Origin: an uncultured bacterium
GTDB lineage: Bacteria > Verrucomicrobiota > Lentisphaeria > Victivallales > Victivallaceae
Length of the DNA stretch: 42,849 nt
Direction of reading: 5' to 3'
NCBI GenBank assembly: GCA_900551245.1
Contig: URVC01000038.1
Span: 1-42,849 of the forward strand
Below the pieces are notes generated by a model. The model ran no database searches and was not told where the DNA came from. It worked only from the letters and a program-made list of their open reading frames with translations. The translations under genes were made by a program, and so were the position numbers. Positions 24,501 through 32,186 of the stretch are shown one piece after another. Position 1 is the stretch's first letter. Each line of letters opens with the position of its first letter.

Positions 24501-26309
24501 TTTTCCGTTTACCCGGCTATTCGTGAAAAAATGGCGAATGAGGTACTTCTCTTTGATCCACGAGCAGCCGTGCGGCGGGATTTTCTCCGTTTGAACATTC
24601 CATTTCGGGAGTGGAAGGGGGAAGCTGCCGCAGGGAACGTATTGGTCGTTGCGCAGGGAGCGCTGAATGAGCCGTTACCGGGAGCTCTGGATGGTTTTGT
24701 CCGTTCGGGTGGCCGGCTGTTGATTCTCGGGCAAACCGGTGACGTGTTGATGGATGCTGGCAAGTTTCGGATATCCCGCCATGTCTCCCGACGCTTCTGG
24801 CCGGTTGCCACGCAACGGAATCACCCGATACTCTCCGGAATCGATGCCGGGGAACTCTGCAACTGGCGGGGAGCCGGAACACTTCTGCCGGAGGAGTCCG
24901 GGACTTCGATCGCATGGCCCAAAGCTTCTCTGCCTTTCGGCTGGCATGTGAGCAATCAGGGCAGCGTGGCGTCGATCGCGGTGGAAAAGCCGCATCACGG
25001 TTCCTGGACTCCGCTGCTGGAAGGGGAGTTTGACCTTGCTTATACGCCGCTGATGGAGAAAACTCTTGGCTCCGGGCGGGTGATTTACTGTTCGCTCGAT
25101 CTTACGGAGCGGACACAGCCGGATCCGGTTGCGGACCGGTTTCTGTTGCGGATTCTGCATTATTTGGCGACGGCTCCCGTTGCCCGCCCGGGAATGCGTG
25201 CCAGTTACATCGGCGGGGAGAAGGGGGCGAAACTTCTGACGGAGATGGAGGTGGATTTTTCCATTGCCGACCGGCTGCCGGAGTCAGGGTTGGTAATTCT
25301 TGGAGAAGGAAACCGGGTCCGCGATATTGAGCTGGAGCAATTTCTCCAGTCCGGCGGCCGTGTTATTCTGATCGAACGGGGGAGTGTTCCGGAACGTTTC
25401 GGATTCCGATTGGAAAAAAGCCGGTTTTCCAATCGGATGAAAATACCGGACTGGCCGGAAGTCGCAGGTTGTTCTGTTTCGGAGTTTCGTTCCCGGACGG
25501 ATGTTGACGCGATGCTTTTCCGGGCGGATTGTCCTTTGCTGCAGCGGTACCGGGCCGGGAACGGTTCGGCGGTTGCCCTTGCTCTGCTGCCGGATGAGCT
25601 AGCCGTGGAAAAGAATACCTATTTACGTTTTACCTCCTGGCGGTTGCGGCGTCTGCTGGCACAGCTGATCGCCAATTCCGGTGGCCGTTTCCTGCGTGAA
25701 GATGCTTTGTTGAACGGCGGAACCCGCGGACCGGCCTCTCTGCCGCTGGCCGGCGCATGGCGGATGATGGTGACTCATCCGCTGTCGAAGGCGCAGACGC
25801 CACAGCAGGCGCATGAGGATCCCGGCGATGCCGGCTTGGCGAAAGGGTTTGCTCAAGGCGGATTTGACGACTCCACCTGGCGGAAAATTTCTCTGCCAGG
25901 CAAGATCGAGGACCTCGGAGGAGAACTTGCCGAATTTGATGGAGTTTTCTGGGTTCGCCGGAAAGTCTGGATTCCTGCTCAATGGCTGGGCGAAGAGATC
26001 GTATTGGATCTCGGTGTGGTCGATGACTGCGACGTCACCTTCTGGAACAGCAGAAAAATCGGTGAAACGTCGAAGAAAACTCCCCATTTCTGGGAGCTGA
26101 AACGCAGTTATCCGGTTCCTGGCGAATGGATCCGGTTCGGCGAGTGGAATACGATCGCAATCCGGATTTTTGACCACTTCGGCAGCGGCGGTATTGTTGC
26201 CACTCCCGATCAGTTCCGGGTCAGGCGGGTGATTCGTGATGTATATGATCCCGACTATCGTCGGGATCATGAACTCGGCGATGATCCTTTCCGCTACCTG
26301 CGCTGGTAG
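21588..26309 (+). CDS. Very large secreted GH2-like (beta-galactosidase-type) protein
   Basis: A 1573-residue exported protein; signal peptide to about residue 21 (LLLFMVFPLISLA). Order: duplicated N-terminal domain (20-180); GH2 sugar-binding jelly roll (about 209-365, GIWRFAPG and RVPGLWHADYWG); Ig-like GH2 domain (about 380-485); TIM barrel (about 490-800) with WPNDHYERG, RNNPSVILL and MAVEFG, where Glu709 fits the nucleophile; a ThuA/amidotransferase-like middle part (about 980-1330, GGRLLILGQTG, GSGRVIYCSLDL); and a C-terminal galactose-binding-like domain (FDDSTWRKISLPG to the end). At the usual Asn-Glu acid/base the sequence reads Asn616-Arg617, so hydrolysis by the GH2 mechanism is doubtful. 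It is the last gene of the operon, closed by a terminator. Confidence 0.82.
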   Translation: MMKMSRFSLLLFMVFPLISLANLLPEGEFTTAKTNREGLPSGWEVSPYALRTRVSMTSVEKETVVRIGNSDAAQAIYLGRLLRLQPEWRRLRTSVVFCTPELKPGVEPWNTARVSLTFLDAGGKVIGYGNAPELKTASPQFQKVVTESPVPTGAASVRFQVGLFKACGVLLVKSISVDALDQKLLPVASDTDALCWGKEPVIEQGGVRGEIVLNGIWRFAPGERDGSADDSAEWGLCRVPGLWHADYWGRPECAVIASGNGPAWKNLALNRLDRARFRRSITLPETWKNRRIFLRLERVSTDAELRVDGEYAGKIDWPGGELDITPFLEAGKRAELELLVTASGGGRNEVVLDAGHSVEVDRPLAARGIPGDVLLVSRPGGIHIDGVFIRTDTRSKQISVDVEITGVEKSGPAQFHFRILDAAGRCVKEFSGERSLNRGGLQSVTLADHWENPILWDVGQPYLYTLESVLRIDGVTRDVFRERFGFRDIRIAGRDFLLNGKKIRFRPTLPFHEVAVGGFRSAIAAQIDGFLASHFNLAELWPNDHYERGRIIARKAWADIADEKGFLLMYPAHTATAYVRQWKSPAVKERWRRELVRQWKEIRNNPSVILLAATPNRYAHIDDQNPRRIGNRRALEGDAAWQRFTAPAREQLQVIRAMDPSRPVAMHSGANLGDFQACNFYLNLLPLQEREEWFRFWVKSGDMPFMAVEFGTPFSYNFFRGRNGAFGAPASEPLLTEFCAASLGEKAYELERPQYRKMIRSFFVEKQQYRWMQSHPEIVYAPAALELQSLFIRNTLRSFRSWGVSGGVIPWEWGAGWQMKSGRRPLPAFRPGDRGWFQREADLFIFGLKDGAEITLPGRELQAVNTPLLMYIAGEIHSFTEKGHHYYSGEKLCKSIALCNDERSKQEYQLSFEIVVNGKTIADGRLTGSVPVGESILLPLETELPETAARTSGVIRVKGKFGKGDVFDEFHFSVYPAIREKMANEVLLFDPRAAVRRDFLRLNIPFREWKGEAAAGNVLVVAQGALNEPLPGALDGFVRSGGRLLILGQTGDVLMDAGKFRISRHVSRRFWPVATQRNHPILSGIDAGELCNWRGAGTLLPEESGTSIAWPKASLPFGWHVSNQGSVASIAVEKPHHGSWTPLLEGEFDLAYTPLMEKTLGSGRVIYCSLDLTERTQPDPVADRFLLRILHYLATAPVARPGMRASYIGGEKGAKLLTEMEVDFSIADRLPESGLVILGEGNRVRDIELEQFLQSGGRVILIERGSVPERFGFRLEKSRFSNRMKIPDWPEVAGCSVSEFRSRTDVDAMLFRADCPLLQRYRAGNGSAVALALLPDELAVEKNTYLRFTSWRLRRLLAQLIANSGGRFLREDALLNGGTRGPASLPLAGAWRMMVTHPLSKAQTPQQAHEDPGDAGLAKGFAQGGFDDSTWRKISLPGKIEDLGGELAEFDGVFWVRRKVWIPAQWLGEEIVLDLGVVDDCDVTFWNSRKIGETSKKTPHFWELKRSYPVPGEWIRFGEWNTIAIRIFDHFGSGGIVATPDQFRVRRVIRDVYDPDYRRDHELGDDPFRYLRW

Positions 26310-26392
26310 GAGAAAGAATTTCTCTGTACAGAAGAGGTATGTCCGAAATGCCGGGCTGCGAATGACGCATGGCTTTCCAATATGCTGAATAC

Positions 26393-26440
26393 AAAAGAGC
26401 TGTCGCAAGCTTGATAGAAGTTGGCGACAGCTCTTTTTTT
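26393..26440. terminator. Terminator between the GH2 operon and efp, likely bidirectional
   Basis: A 14-bp stem (26393-26406, AAAAGAGCTGTCGC, with 26424-26437, GCGACAGCTCTTTT) and seven T on the plus strand (26434-26440). Read on the minus strand it also ends in TTTT, so it may serve the convergent efp gene as well. Confidence 0.88.
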
Positions 26441-26477
26441 GTGTACCGGAATTTCCGGCTTTTTTGCGAAGGCGGAA

Positions 26478-27044
26478 TTACGCCTTGCTGACGCGCTCGG
26501 CGTACTCGCCGGTGCGGGTGTCGATCTTGACGATGTCGCCCTGGTTGATGAAGAGCGGCACCTGGATCTCGTAGCCGTTGTCGATCTTCGCCGGCTTGGT
26601 GACGTTGGTGGCGGTGTCGCCGCGGACGCCCGGCTCGGTTTCGACGATCTCCTTCTCGATGAAGGTCGGCAGCGTGATTTCAATCGGCTCGCCGTTGAAG
26701 AGGACGAAGTTGCAGAGGCTGTCCTCGATCAGGAAATAGGCCTGCTTGCCGAGGGTCTCCGCGGAGACCGCCATCTCTTCATAGGTGTTCGGGTCGCTGA
26801 AGATGTAGTGGTGGCCGTCGAAGTAGGAGTAGTACATCTCCCGCTCTTCGAGGTCCGGCTTCTCAATCTTGTCGGTCGGCCGGTAGGTCTTCTCCATGCC
26901 GGAGCCGTTGATCAGGTTCTTGAGCTTGCAGCGGTAGAGCGCGGTGCCCTTGCCCGGCTTGCAGAAATCGAACTCGGTGATGACCCACGGGGCGCCGTCG
27001 ATCTGGATCTTCAGCCCTTTTTTCAAATCGGATGCGCTGAACAT
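26478..27044 (-). CDS. efp: Translation elongation factor P
   Basis: Relieves ribosome stalling at consecutive prolines. The 188-residue length is standard. The KOW-like domain I carries the loop FCKPGKGTA, in which the second Lys is the expected modification site; domain III ends NQGDIVKIDTRTGEYAERVS. A strong AAGGAG precedes the start. No epmA, epmB, earP or ymfI modification gene is in the window, so the mode of modification is open. Confidence 0.95.
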   Translation of the reverse strand: MFSASDLKKGLKIQIDGAPWVITEFDFCKPGKGTALYRCKLKNLINGSGMEKTYRPTDKIEKPDLEEREMYYSYFDGHHYIFSDPNTYEEMAVSAETLGKQAYFLIEDSLCNFVLFNGEPIEITLPTFIEKEIVETEPGVRGDTATNVTKPAKIDNGYEIQVPLFINQGDIVKIDTRTGEYAERVSKA

Positions 27045-27101
27045 GTTTTACTCACTCCTTGAGAAACGTGGTTTCTGTTTTATTTCGAATGATAACCGAA
27101 T

Positions 27102-27130
27102 AATATACACCCGTGGCTCTTACTTTTCAA
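27102..27130 (-). promoter_or_regulatory. Promoter of efp
   Basis: Minus strand: -35 TTGAAA (27125-27130), 17-base spacer, -10 TATATT (27102-27107). The leader contains the small hairpin AGAAAC/GTTTCT just before the ribosome site. Confidence 0.7.
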
Positions 27131-27180
27131 GAGCCGGCGCGGGTCTGCCGACTTGTTTCCGCCGGCTCGCGTGATATATT
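27131..27180 (+). promoter_or_regulatory. Promoter of alr with 9-bp inverted repeat
   Basis: -35 TTGTTT (27153-27158), 16-base spacer, -10 TATATT (27175-27180) preceded by TGA. An inverted repeat GAGCCGGCG (27131-27139) / CGCCGGCTC (27160-27168) spans the -35 and could be an operator or a chance GC dyad. Confidence 0.58.
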
Positions 27181-27222
27181 ATGCTTAAGCATCTGTTCGT
27201 GCAAATCAGTTTTGAGGGAAAA

Positions 27223-28344
27223 ATGAGCCAGGAAAGTCGCGTCAATCTCGAAGTTAATCTGAATACTCTGGCGGAGAATTTCATGGAGATCCGGCGGCGG
27301 GTCGCCCCCTGCCGGCTGATGGCGGTGCTCAAGGCGAACGCCTACGGACTCGGCGTTCTGCCGGTGGCCGAAGTGGTGAAATCCGCCGGTGCATGCGCCT
27401 TCGGCGTGGCCGAAATCAACGAGGCGCTGGAACTTGCTCCGCTCGGACTGCCGGTCCAGATCCTCGGCAATCTGCTGCCCGACGAGATCGCCCCGGCGGT
27501 GGAACACGGCATCGTCTGCCCGCTCAACGACCTGGAGATGGCCCGGAAGATCAGCGCCGAAGCGGTGCACCAGAACCGGCGCGTGCGCTGTGCCGTCACC
27601 GTCGACTCCGGCATGGGGCGGCTCGGCATGCCCGCGGAGAACGCCGCGGAGCAGATCCTCGCCATGCGCGGTCTGCCCAACCTCGAGATTCAGGGAATCT
27701 ATTCGCACTTCTCCAGCGCCTTCTGGCGCTACGACGACTACAGTCTCGGCCAGCTCGCCGCCTTCAAGGTGCTGCTCGCCCAGCTGGCGCGGGAGGGAAT
27801 GACCTTCCCCGACATCCATATGGCCGCGAGCGACGCGCTCAACAACTTCCCCGAGAGTACGCACGCCCCCTTCACCATGGCGCGGTGCGGCATCAACATG
27901 TACGGCTACTACGACAACGAGGTGCGCCAGTCGATGCGCCTCTCGCCGGTGGTCGAACTCAAAACCCGGCTCGCCGCCGTGCGGGTCCTCGCGGCGGGCT
28001 CCTGCATCGGTTACGGCCGGATGCACCGGCTGGCCCGTCCGACCCGGGTAGGCACCATCGCAGCCGGGTACGCCGACGGGCTGCCGCTGGCGCTCTCCAA
28101 CCGGGGCTACGTGCTGGTCAACGGCGAACTCTGCCCGGTGCTGGGGCGCATTTCGATGGATTACACCACCATCTCTCTGGAGAACGCGCCGGAGGCGAAA
28201 CCGGGCGACGAGGTGGTCTGCATCGGCCGTCAGGGGGACCGCTTCATTCCGTTCGAAGAGTGGGCGCAGCTCAAGGGAACCCACGTCTACGATCTGCTCT
28301 GTTCGATCGGCATGCGGGTACACCGCCGCTATCTCGGGCGCTGA
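27223..28344 (+). CDS. alr: Alanine racemase
   Basis: A PLP enzyme making D-alanine for peptidoglycan. 373 residues from the ATG at 27223, which has GAGGGA upstream; an in-frame ATG at 27181 directly follows the -10 and lacks a ribosome site. The PLP lysine is in VLKANAYGLG; the second catalytic Tyr lies in the C-terminal domain (SCIGYGRMHRL region), with GTIAAGYADGLP and VLGRISMDYTTI as family marks. Confidence 0.93.
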   Translation: MSQESRVNLEVNLNTLAENFMEIRRRVAPCRLMAVLKANAYGLGVLPVAEVVKSAGACAFGVAEINEALELAPLGLPVQILGNLLPDEIAPAVEHGIVCPLNDLEMARKISAEAVHQNRRVRCAVTVDSGMGRLGMPAENAAEQILAMRGLPNLEIQGIYSHFSSAFWRYDDYSLGQLAAFKVLLAQLAREGMTFPDIHMAASDALNNFPESTHAPFTMARCGINMYGYYDNEVRQSMRLSPVVELKTRLAAVRVLAAGSCIGYGRMHRLARPTRVGTIAAGYADGLPLALSNRGYVLVNGELCPVLGRISMDYTTISLENAPEAKPGDEVVCIGRQGDRFIPFEEWAQLKGTHVYDLLCSIGMRVHRRYLGR

Positions 28345-28391
28345 GAGGTGCCCGGAACACCGCCCCTAGCCGGGAATTTTCCGGCGCGGGA

Positions 28392-28420
28392 TTGAATTTT
28401 TCCGTCAGGGGGGGTAAATT
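28392..28420 (+). promoter_or_regulatory. Promoter of the rsmE operon
   Basis: -35 TTGAAT (28392-28397), 17-base spacer, -10 TAAATT (28415-28420), 29 bases before rsmE. Confidence 0.62.
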
Positions 28421-28449
28421 AAGGCGAGACAATCAGATACGGATTTTTC

Positions 28450-29154
28450 ATGCGTACATTTTTCTGTGAAACCATTCCTGCGCCGGGCGAGGCGGCGGAG
28501 CTCGAAAAGAGCGAGTTCGACCACCTCTTCCGGACCCTCCGGGCGGCGCCGGGCGACGAGGTTGCGCTCTTCGACGGGTGCGGTCTCGTTGCCGTTGCCC
28601 GGGTGGAACCCCGCCGGACGCTGGTGATTCAGGAGCGCCGCCGCGAACCGGAGCCGGCAAGGCGGCTCCATCTCTACTGTGCGGTGCCGCGCCGGGCGAA
28701 GTTCGATGTATTGCTCAAGCAGGCGGCGGAGCTGGGGGTCTGGTCGATCCGTCTGCTCCACTGCGAACGGTCGGTGGCGCAGCCCGAGGGGAGCGGACGC
28801 TGGGAAACGTTGCTCCGCGAAGGGTGCAAGCAGTCGAAAAATCCGTTTCTCCCCCGGATTCTGCCGATGGTGAAGCCGTCGGAGGCGCTGGAGGAGATCC
28901 GGGAACGGAAGATCCAGGCGTTTTTCGGCGCGGTCGACGCCGGAAAGGCTTCACCCCGGGAGGAGACCGCCGGGGGCGATTTCGCCTGGCTGGTCGGCCC
29001 GGAAGGGGGATTCACTCCGGAGGAGGAGCAGGAGTTTCTTGCCGCCGGGGTCCGCGGGCTCAACCTCGGCCCCTACGTGCTCCGGCTGGAGACGGCGGCG
29101 GTCTGCGGACTTGCGGTGCTCCGGCAGCGGATGGCCGGGGAGGCGGAGCGATGA
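28450..29154 (+). CDS. rsmE: 16S rRNA (uracil-1498-N3)-methyltransferase
   Basis: Methylates U1498 of 16S rRNA with S-adenosylmethionine. 234 residues with an N-terminal PUA-like part and a C-terminal SPOUT knot. The knot marks are VGPEGGFTPEEE and LNLGPYVLRLETAA; KFDVLLKQAAELGV and CERSV are also typical. Its stop overlaps the start of the next lipoprotein gene by ATGA. Confidence 0.93.
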   Translation: MRTFFCETIPAPGEAAELEKSEFDHLFRTLRAAPGDEVALFDGCGLVAVARVEPRRTLVIQERRREPEPARRLHLYCAVPRRAKFDVLLKQAAELGVWSIRLLHCERSVAQPEGSGRWETLLREGCKQSKNPFLPRILPMVKPSEALEEIRERKIQAFFGAVDAGKASPREETAGGDFAWLVGPEGGFTPEEEQEFLAAGVRGLNLGPYVLRLETAAVCGLAVLRQRMAGEAER

Positions 29155-29843
29155 GAGCGATTGTCCTTCTGCCGCTCCTTCTGCTCTTCGTCGCCGGGTG
29201 CGGCGACGGGGACATTCGCCGGGATCCTCTGATGGTGCAGGGCGACCGCAGTCGCCGGGAAGGGGATGCCGAGGCGGCGGAACGGTTCTACCGGCGGCTG
29301 GTCGAACGCCGTCCGGATGCGCCGGAGGCGAATCTCGCGCTGGCGACCCTTTACGACGAGGCGCTGGCCGATCCTGCGGCGGCGCTCTACTTCTACCGGC
29401 GCTATCTGGCACTGGCGCCCGACTCCTCCGACCGGCAGACGGTCGAAGGGTACTGCCGGATGGCGCGGGCAAAGCTCCTGCGCGAACTCTCGCGCGAAGA
29501 GCTGCCGTCGCCTCCGGCGGATGAACTGGAGCGGCTGACGCAGGAAAATGCCGCGCTGCGCCGTCAGATCGGTTTTCTCAAGCGTTACATCATGGACCGG
29601 CAGAAGGCGCAGGTCCGGAGTGCGGCTCCGGCCGCTCCCGTCGCGCCGCCGTCTCCGGCCCGGCCCCAGCCGGTGGAGACGGAGCAGTTCTATACGGTCC
29701 GGGCCGGGGATACGCCGGGGGGAATCGCCCGCCGCTTCTACGGCTCGGCCTCGAAATACCGGCTGATTCTGGAGGCGAACCAGCTGAACAGCGCCACCGG
29801 TCTGCGGGTCGGGCAGACGTTGCGGATTCCTCCGGCGCAGTAG
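29151..29843 (+). CDS. LysM lipoprotein with TPR-like and coiled-coil segments
   Basis: A 230-residue lipoprotein: signal and lipobox LLLLFVAGC (Cys17), TPR-like helices at about 25-95 (AEAAERFYRRLVERRPDAPEAN, read in parts), a coiled coil at about 125-155, a Pro/Ala-rich linker, then one LysM domain at about 180-230 (YTVRAGDTPGGIARRFYG). It probably sits on the membrane and binds peptidoglycan; the TPR part suggests a scaffold for an envelope complex. The start at 29151 is set by the lipobox and the ATGA overlap with rsmE. Confidence 0.85.
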   Translation: MRAIVLLPLLLLFVAGCGDGDIRRDPLMVQGDRSRREGDAEAAERFYRRLVERRPDAPEANLALATLYDEALADPAAALYFYRRYLALAPDSSDRQTVEGYCRMARAKLLRELSREELPSPPADELERLTQENAALRRQIGFLKRYIMDRQKAQVRSAAPAAPVAPPSPARPQPVETEQFYTVRAGDTPGGIARRFYGSASKYRLILEANQLNSATGLRVGQTLRIPPAQ

Positions 29844-29865
29844 GATGAATTTGCGGAGAGAGAGT

Positions 29866-30477
29866 ATGAAGAAAGTTGTCATGACGATGCTGACGGCGGC
29901 GCTGTTCGCGGCGGCGGGGTGCGCTCTGATGGGGCCGGAGTATGTGGAGCCGGCGGAGTATGATCTGGCTCAGCCGCCGTCGGAGGAGATTGCGCCGCTG
30001 CCGGTGCCGGTGCGCTTCGGCGTGTTCCGGAACGTCTCCGGCGCGGACCGGCGTTTTCTGGTCCGGGAGGAGAACGACCGGATGCTGACCGACGAGTACA
30101 ACCGCTGGCTGGTCAGCCCGGAACTGTTGATCGAACGGCGGCTCCGGGCGGCGATGCCGGACCCGGAAGAGGTGCGTGGCAACAGTGAAGTGGTTCGGTT
30201 GAGCGGCACCGTCTACCGGTTCGAATTCGACCGGAAACGGAAGCGGGCGGTGGTCGGCGTGAACTATTCGGCCCGCCTCTCCGACGGCGTCCGGCTGGAA
30301 CGGGATGCATTTTACGAGGTTCCGATGCGGGACGATTCTCCCGCGACGGCGGTTCAGGCCATGTCGGCGGCCGTGGAGAAGTCGGCCGCCGCCGCCAGAA
30401 TGCTGGTGCAGGAGCTGCTGAAAGAGGCGGGGGAGAAGGCCCCGGCTCCGGAAACGAACGAAACGAAGACGAAATAA
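29866..30477 (+). CDS. PqiC/YmbA-like transport auxiliary lipoprotein
   Basis: A 203-residue lipoprotein with lipobox FAAAGC (Cys19). The pattern YDLAQPPSEE, then VRFGVFRN, DEYNRWLVSPELLIERRLRA resembles the ABC-type transport auxiliary lipoprotein family (DUF330/PqiC), which works with MCE-type lipid transporters in the outer membrane. No mce, mlaE or mlaF gene is in this window, so the partner lies elsewhere. ATG 29866 is chosen because the signal peptide begins there; an in-frame ATG at 29845 adds only a charged stub. It follows the LysM gene by 22 bases. Confidence 0.75.
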   Translation: MKKVVMTMLTAALFAAAGCALMGPEYVEPAEYDLAQPPSEEIAPLPVPVRFGVFRNVSGADRRFLVREENDRMLTDEYNRWLVSPELLIERRLRAAMPDPEEVRGNSEVVRLSGTVYRFEFDRKRKRAVVGVNYSARLSDGVRLERDAFYEVPMRDDSPATAVQAMSAAVEKSAAAARMLVQELLKEAGEKAPAPETNETKTK

Positions 30478-30527
30478 CAGTCAACACATAAAGCGGCCGC
30501 CCTCGCGGCCAACGGGAGAGCAAGAGA

Positions 30528-31223
30528 ATGGAACATCTCAACGTACCGCCAGCCAATCATGTGAAAGTCCTCGACGGCCAGGGATGGGTCGGCCTGATCG
30601 ATCACCTCGGCACGGAGACGACGATCGTCAACGCCGCCCGGGTCTCCTTCGGCAAGCTCAAGCAGACGATGGATGAGCGCGATATCGGGCTTCTGAACTA
30701 CCTCATTGAAAACCGCCACACCAGCCCGCTCGAGCATGTCGTCTTCACCTTCAGCGTGCACTGCCCGCTCTTCGTGCGGGGGCAGTGGCACCGCCATCGC
30801 ACCTGGAGCTACAATGAGATTTCGCGCCGCTACACCCAGATCGACATGGAGTTCTACACCCCCGGCACCCTCCGCCGCCAGTCGGAGGACAACCGGCAGG
30901 CCTCCTATTTCGACCCCTCGTTCGGCGGCGAGGAGCTCAAGGCGGAGATCGACGCGCACAACCGCGCCAGTCTGAAACTTTACGAGCATCTGCTGGAGTC
31001 GGGTGTCTGCCGCGAACAGGCGCGCGGCGTGCTTCCGCAGAACATGATGGTCACCTTCTGGGGCACGGTCGATCTCGGCAATCTGCTCCACTTCCTCGAA
31101 CTGCGCGACAGCGATCACGCCCAGTCGGAGATCCGCGAATACGCGAAGGCGATCAAGACGCTGATCAAGCCGATCGTGCCCAATGTCGCCGCCTACTTCA
31201 TGAAGAAAGGGCAGGAGTGGTGA
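30528..31223 (+). CDS. thyX: Flavin-dependent thymidylate synthase
   Basis: Makes dTMP from dUMP with methylene-tetrahydrofolate, FAD and NADPH. 231 residues with the complete ThyX motif RHR-x2-S-x-NE-x-S-x-RY, read as RHRTWSYNEISRRY. NRHTSPLEHVVFTF is the second family mark. GGGAG precedes the start; a 6-bp hairpin GGCCGC/GCGGCC (30495-30510) lies in the leader. pdxA follows two bases after the stop. Confidence 0.95.
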   Translation: MEHLNVPPANHVKVLDGQGWVGLIDHLGTETTIVNAARVSFGKLKQTMDERDIGLLNYLIENRHTSPLEHVVFTFSVHCPLFVRGQWHRHRTWSYNEISRRYTQIDMEFYTPGTLRRQSEDNRQASYFDPSFGGEELKAEIDAHNRASLKLYEHLLESGVCREQARGVLPQNMMVTFWGTVDLGNLLHFLELRDSDHAQSEIREYAKAIKTLIKPIVPNVAAYFMKKGQEW

Positions 31224-31225
31224 CG

Positions 31226-32170
31226 ATGAAATCCGACCTGCCGGTCATCGCCGTGACGGCGGGGGATCCCGCCGGAATCGGTCCGGAACTGGCGGTGCGC
31301 GCCGCGGCCGATCCCCGGTTTGCCGGGCGGGTGAAGTTCCGCCTCTACGGCGAACCGTCGATCCTCGCGGAGGCGGCGAAACGGTGGAGCGGCGGCCTCC
31401 TGCCGGAGGTCTGCGCCGCCGGAACCCTTCCCTTCGCGGAGCTGACGATCGGGGAAGCCTCGGCGCGTTGCGGCAGGCTCGCCTACGACGCGCTGACCAT
31501 GGCGACGCTCGACGTTCTCGCCGGGAAGGCGGGGGCGCTGGTCACCGCCCCGATGAACAAGTATTCGGTCAACCTGGCCGGAATCCCCTTCACCGGTCAC
31601 ACCGAACGGATTGCGGAGCTGTGCGGCACCCGGAATTTCGTGATGATGCAGTCGGCCGGAGATCTGCGGATGGTCTTCGTCACCACCCACATTCCGCTCG
31701 CGGAGGTGCCGCGGCAGGTCACCTTCGAGCGGATCGTCGACGTGACCCGGCTGCTGGATCAGGTGGTCCGGCGCGAAGGGGTCGCTCATCCGCGGCTCGC
31801 CGCCGCCGCCCTCAATCCGCACGCCGGGGAAAACGGCTGCATGGGCAGGGAGGATGAGGAGACGGTCAAGCCCGCGCTCGCCGCGCTCCGGGCGGAGGGG
31901 ATCGACATCGACGGGCCGTTCCCGCCCGACACGCTCTTCATCGAGGAGACCCGCCGCCGCTATGACGGGATCGTCTCGATGTACCACGATCAGGGGCACA
32001 TCCCCTTCAAGATGCTCGCCTTCGACCGCGGCGTCAATTCGACGCTCGGTCTGCCCGTGGTGCGGACCAGTCCCGACCACGGCACCGCGTTCGACATCGC
32101 CTGGAAAGGGGTGGCCGACACCGGCAGCTTCTACGCGGCGATCGAACTTGCGCTCCGCCGCATCTCCTGA
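31226..32170 (+). CDS. pdxA: 4-hydroxythreonine-4-phosphate dehydrogenase
   Basis: Oxidises 4-phosphohydroxy-L-threonine in DXP-dependent pyridoxal phosphate synthesis. 314 residues from the ATG at 31226, eight bases after AGGAG; a GTG at 31217 is in frame but less likely. Marks: GDPAGIGPELA, TAPMNKYSV, GHTE, NPHAGENG, MYHDQGHIPFK and TSPDHGTAFDIA. It is probably co-transcribed with thyX. Confidence 0.94.
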   Translation: MKSDLPVIAVTAGDPAGIGPELAVRAAADPRFAGRVKFRLYGEPSILAEAAKRWSGGLLPEVCAAGTLPFAELTIGEASARCGRLAYDALTMATLDVLAGKAGALVTAPMNKYSVNLAGIPFTGHTERIAELCGTRNFVMMQSAGDLRMVFVTTHIPLAEVPRQVTFERIVDVTRLLDQVVRREGVAHPRLAAAALNPHAGENGCMGREDEETVKPALAALRAEGIDIDGPFPPDTLFIEETRRRYDGIVSMYHDQGHIPFKMLAFDRGVNSTLGLPVVRTSPDHGTAFDIAWKGVADTGSFYAAIELALRRIS

Positions 32171-32186
32171 CGCGGCCGCTCCGGAA

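Noticed and set aside
28578..29150. Extension of the LysM lipoprotein upstream
   Set aside because: It is out of frame within rsmE; the lipobox at residue 17 fixes the start at 29151.
30495..30510. Terminator before thyX
   Set aside because: The GGCCGC/GCGGCC hairpin has no T tract and lies immediately before the thyX ribosome site.
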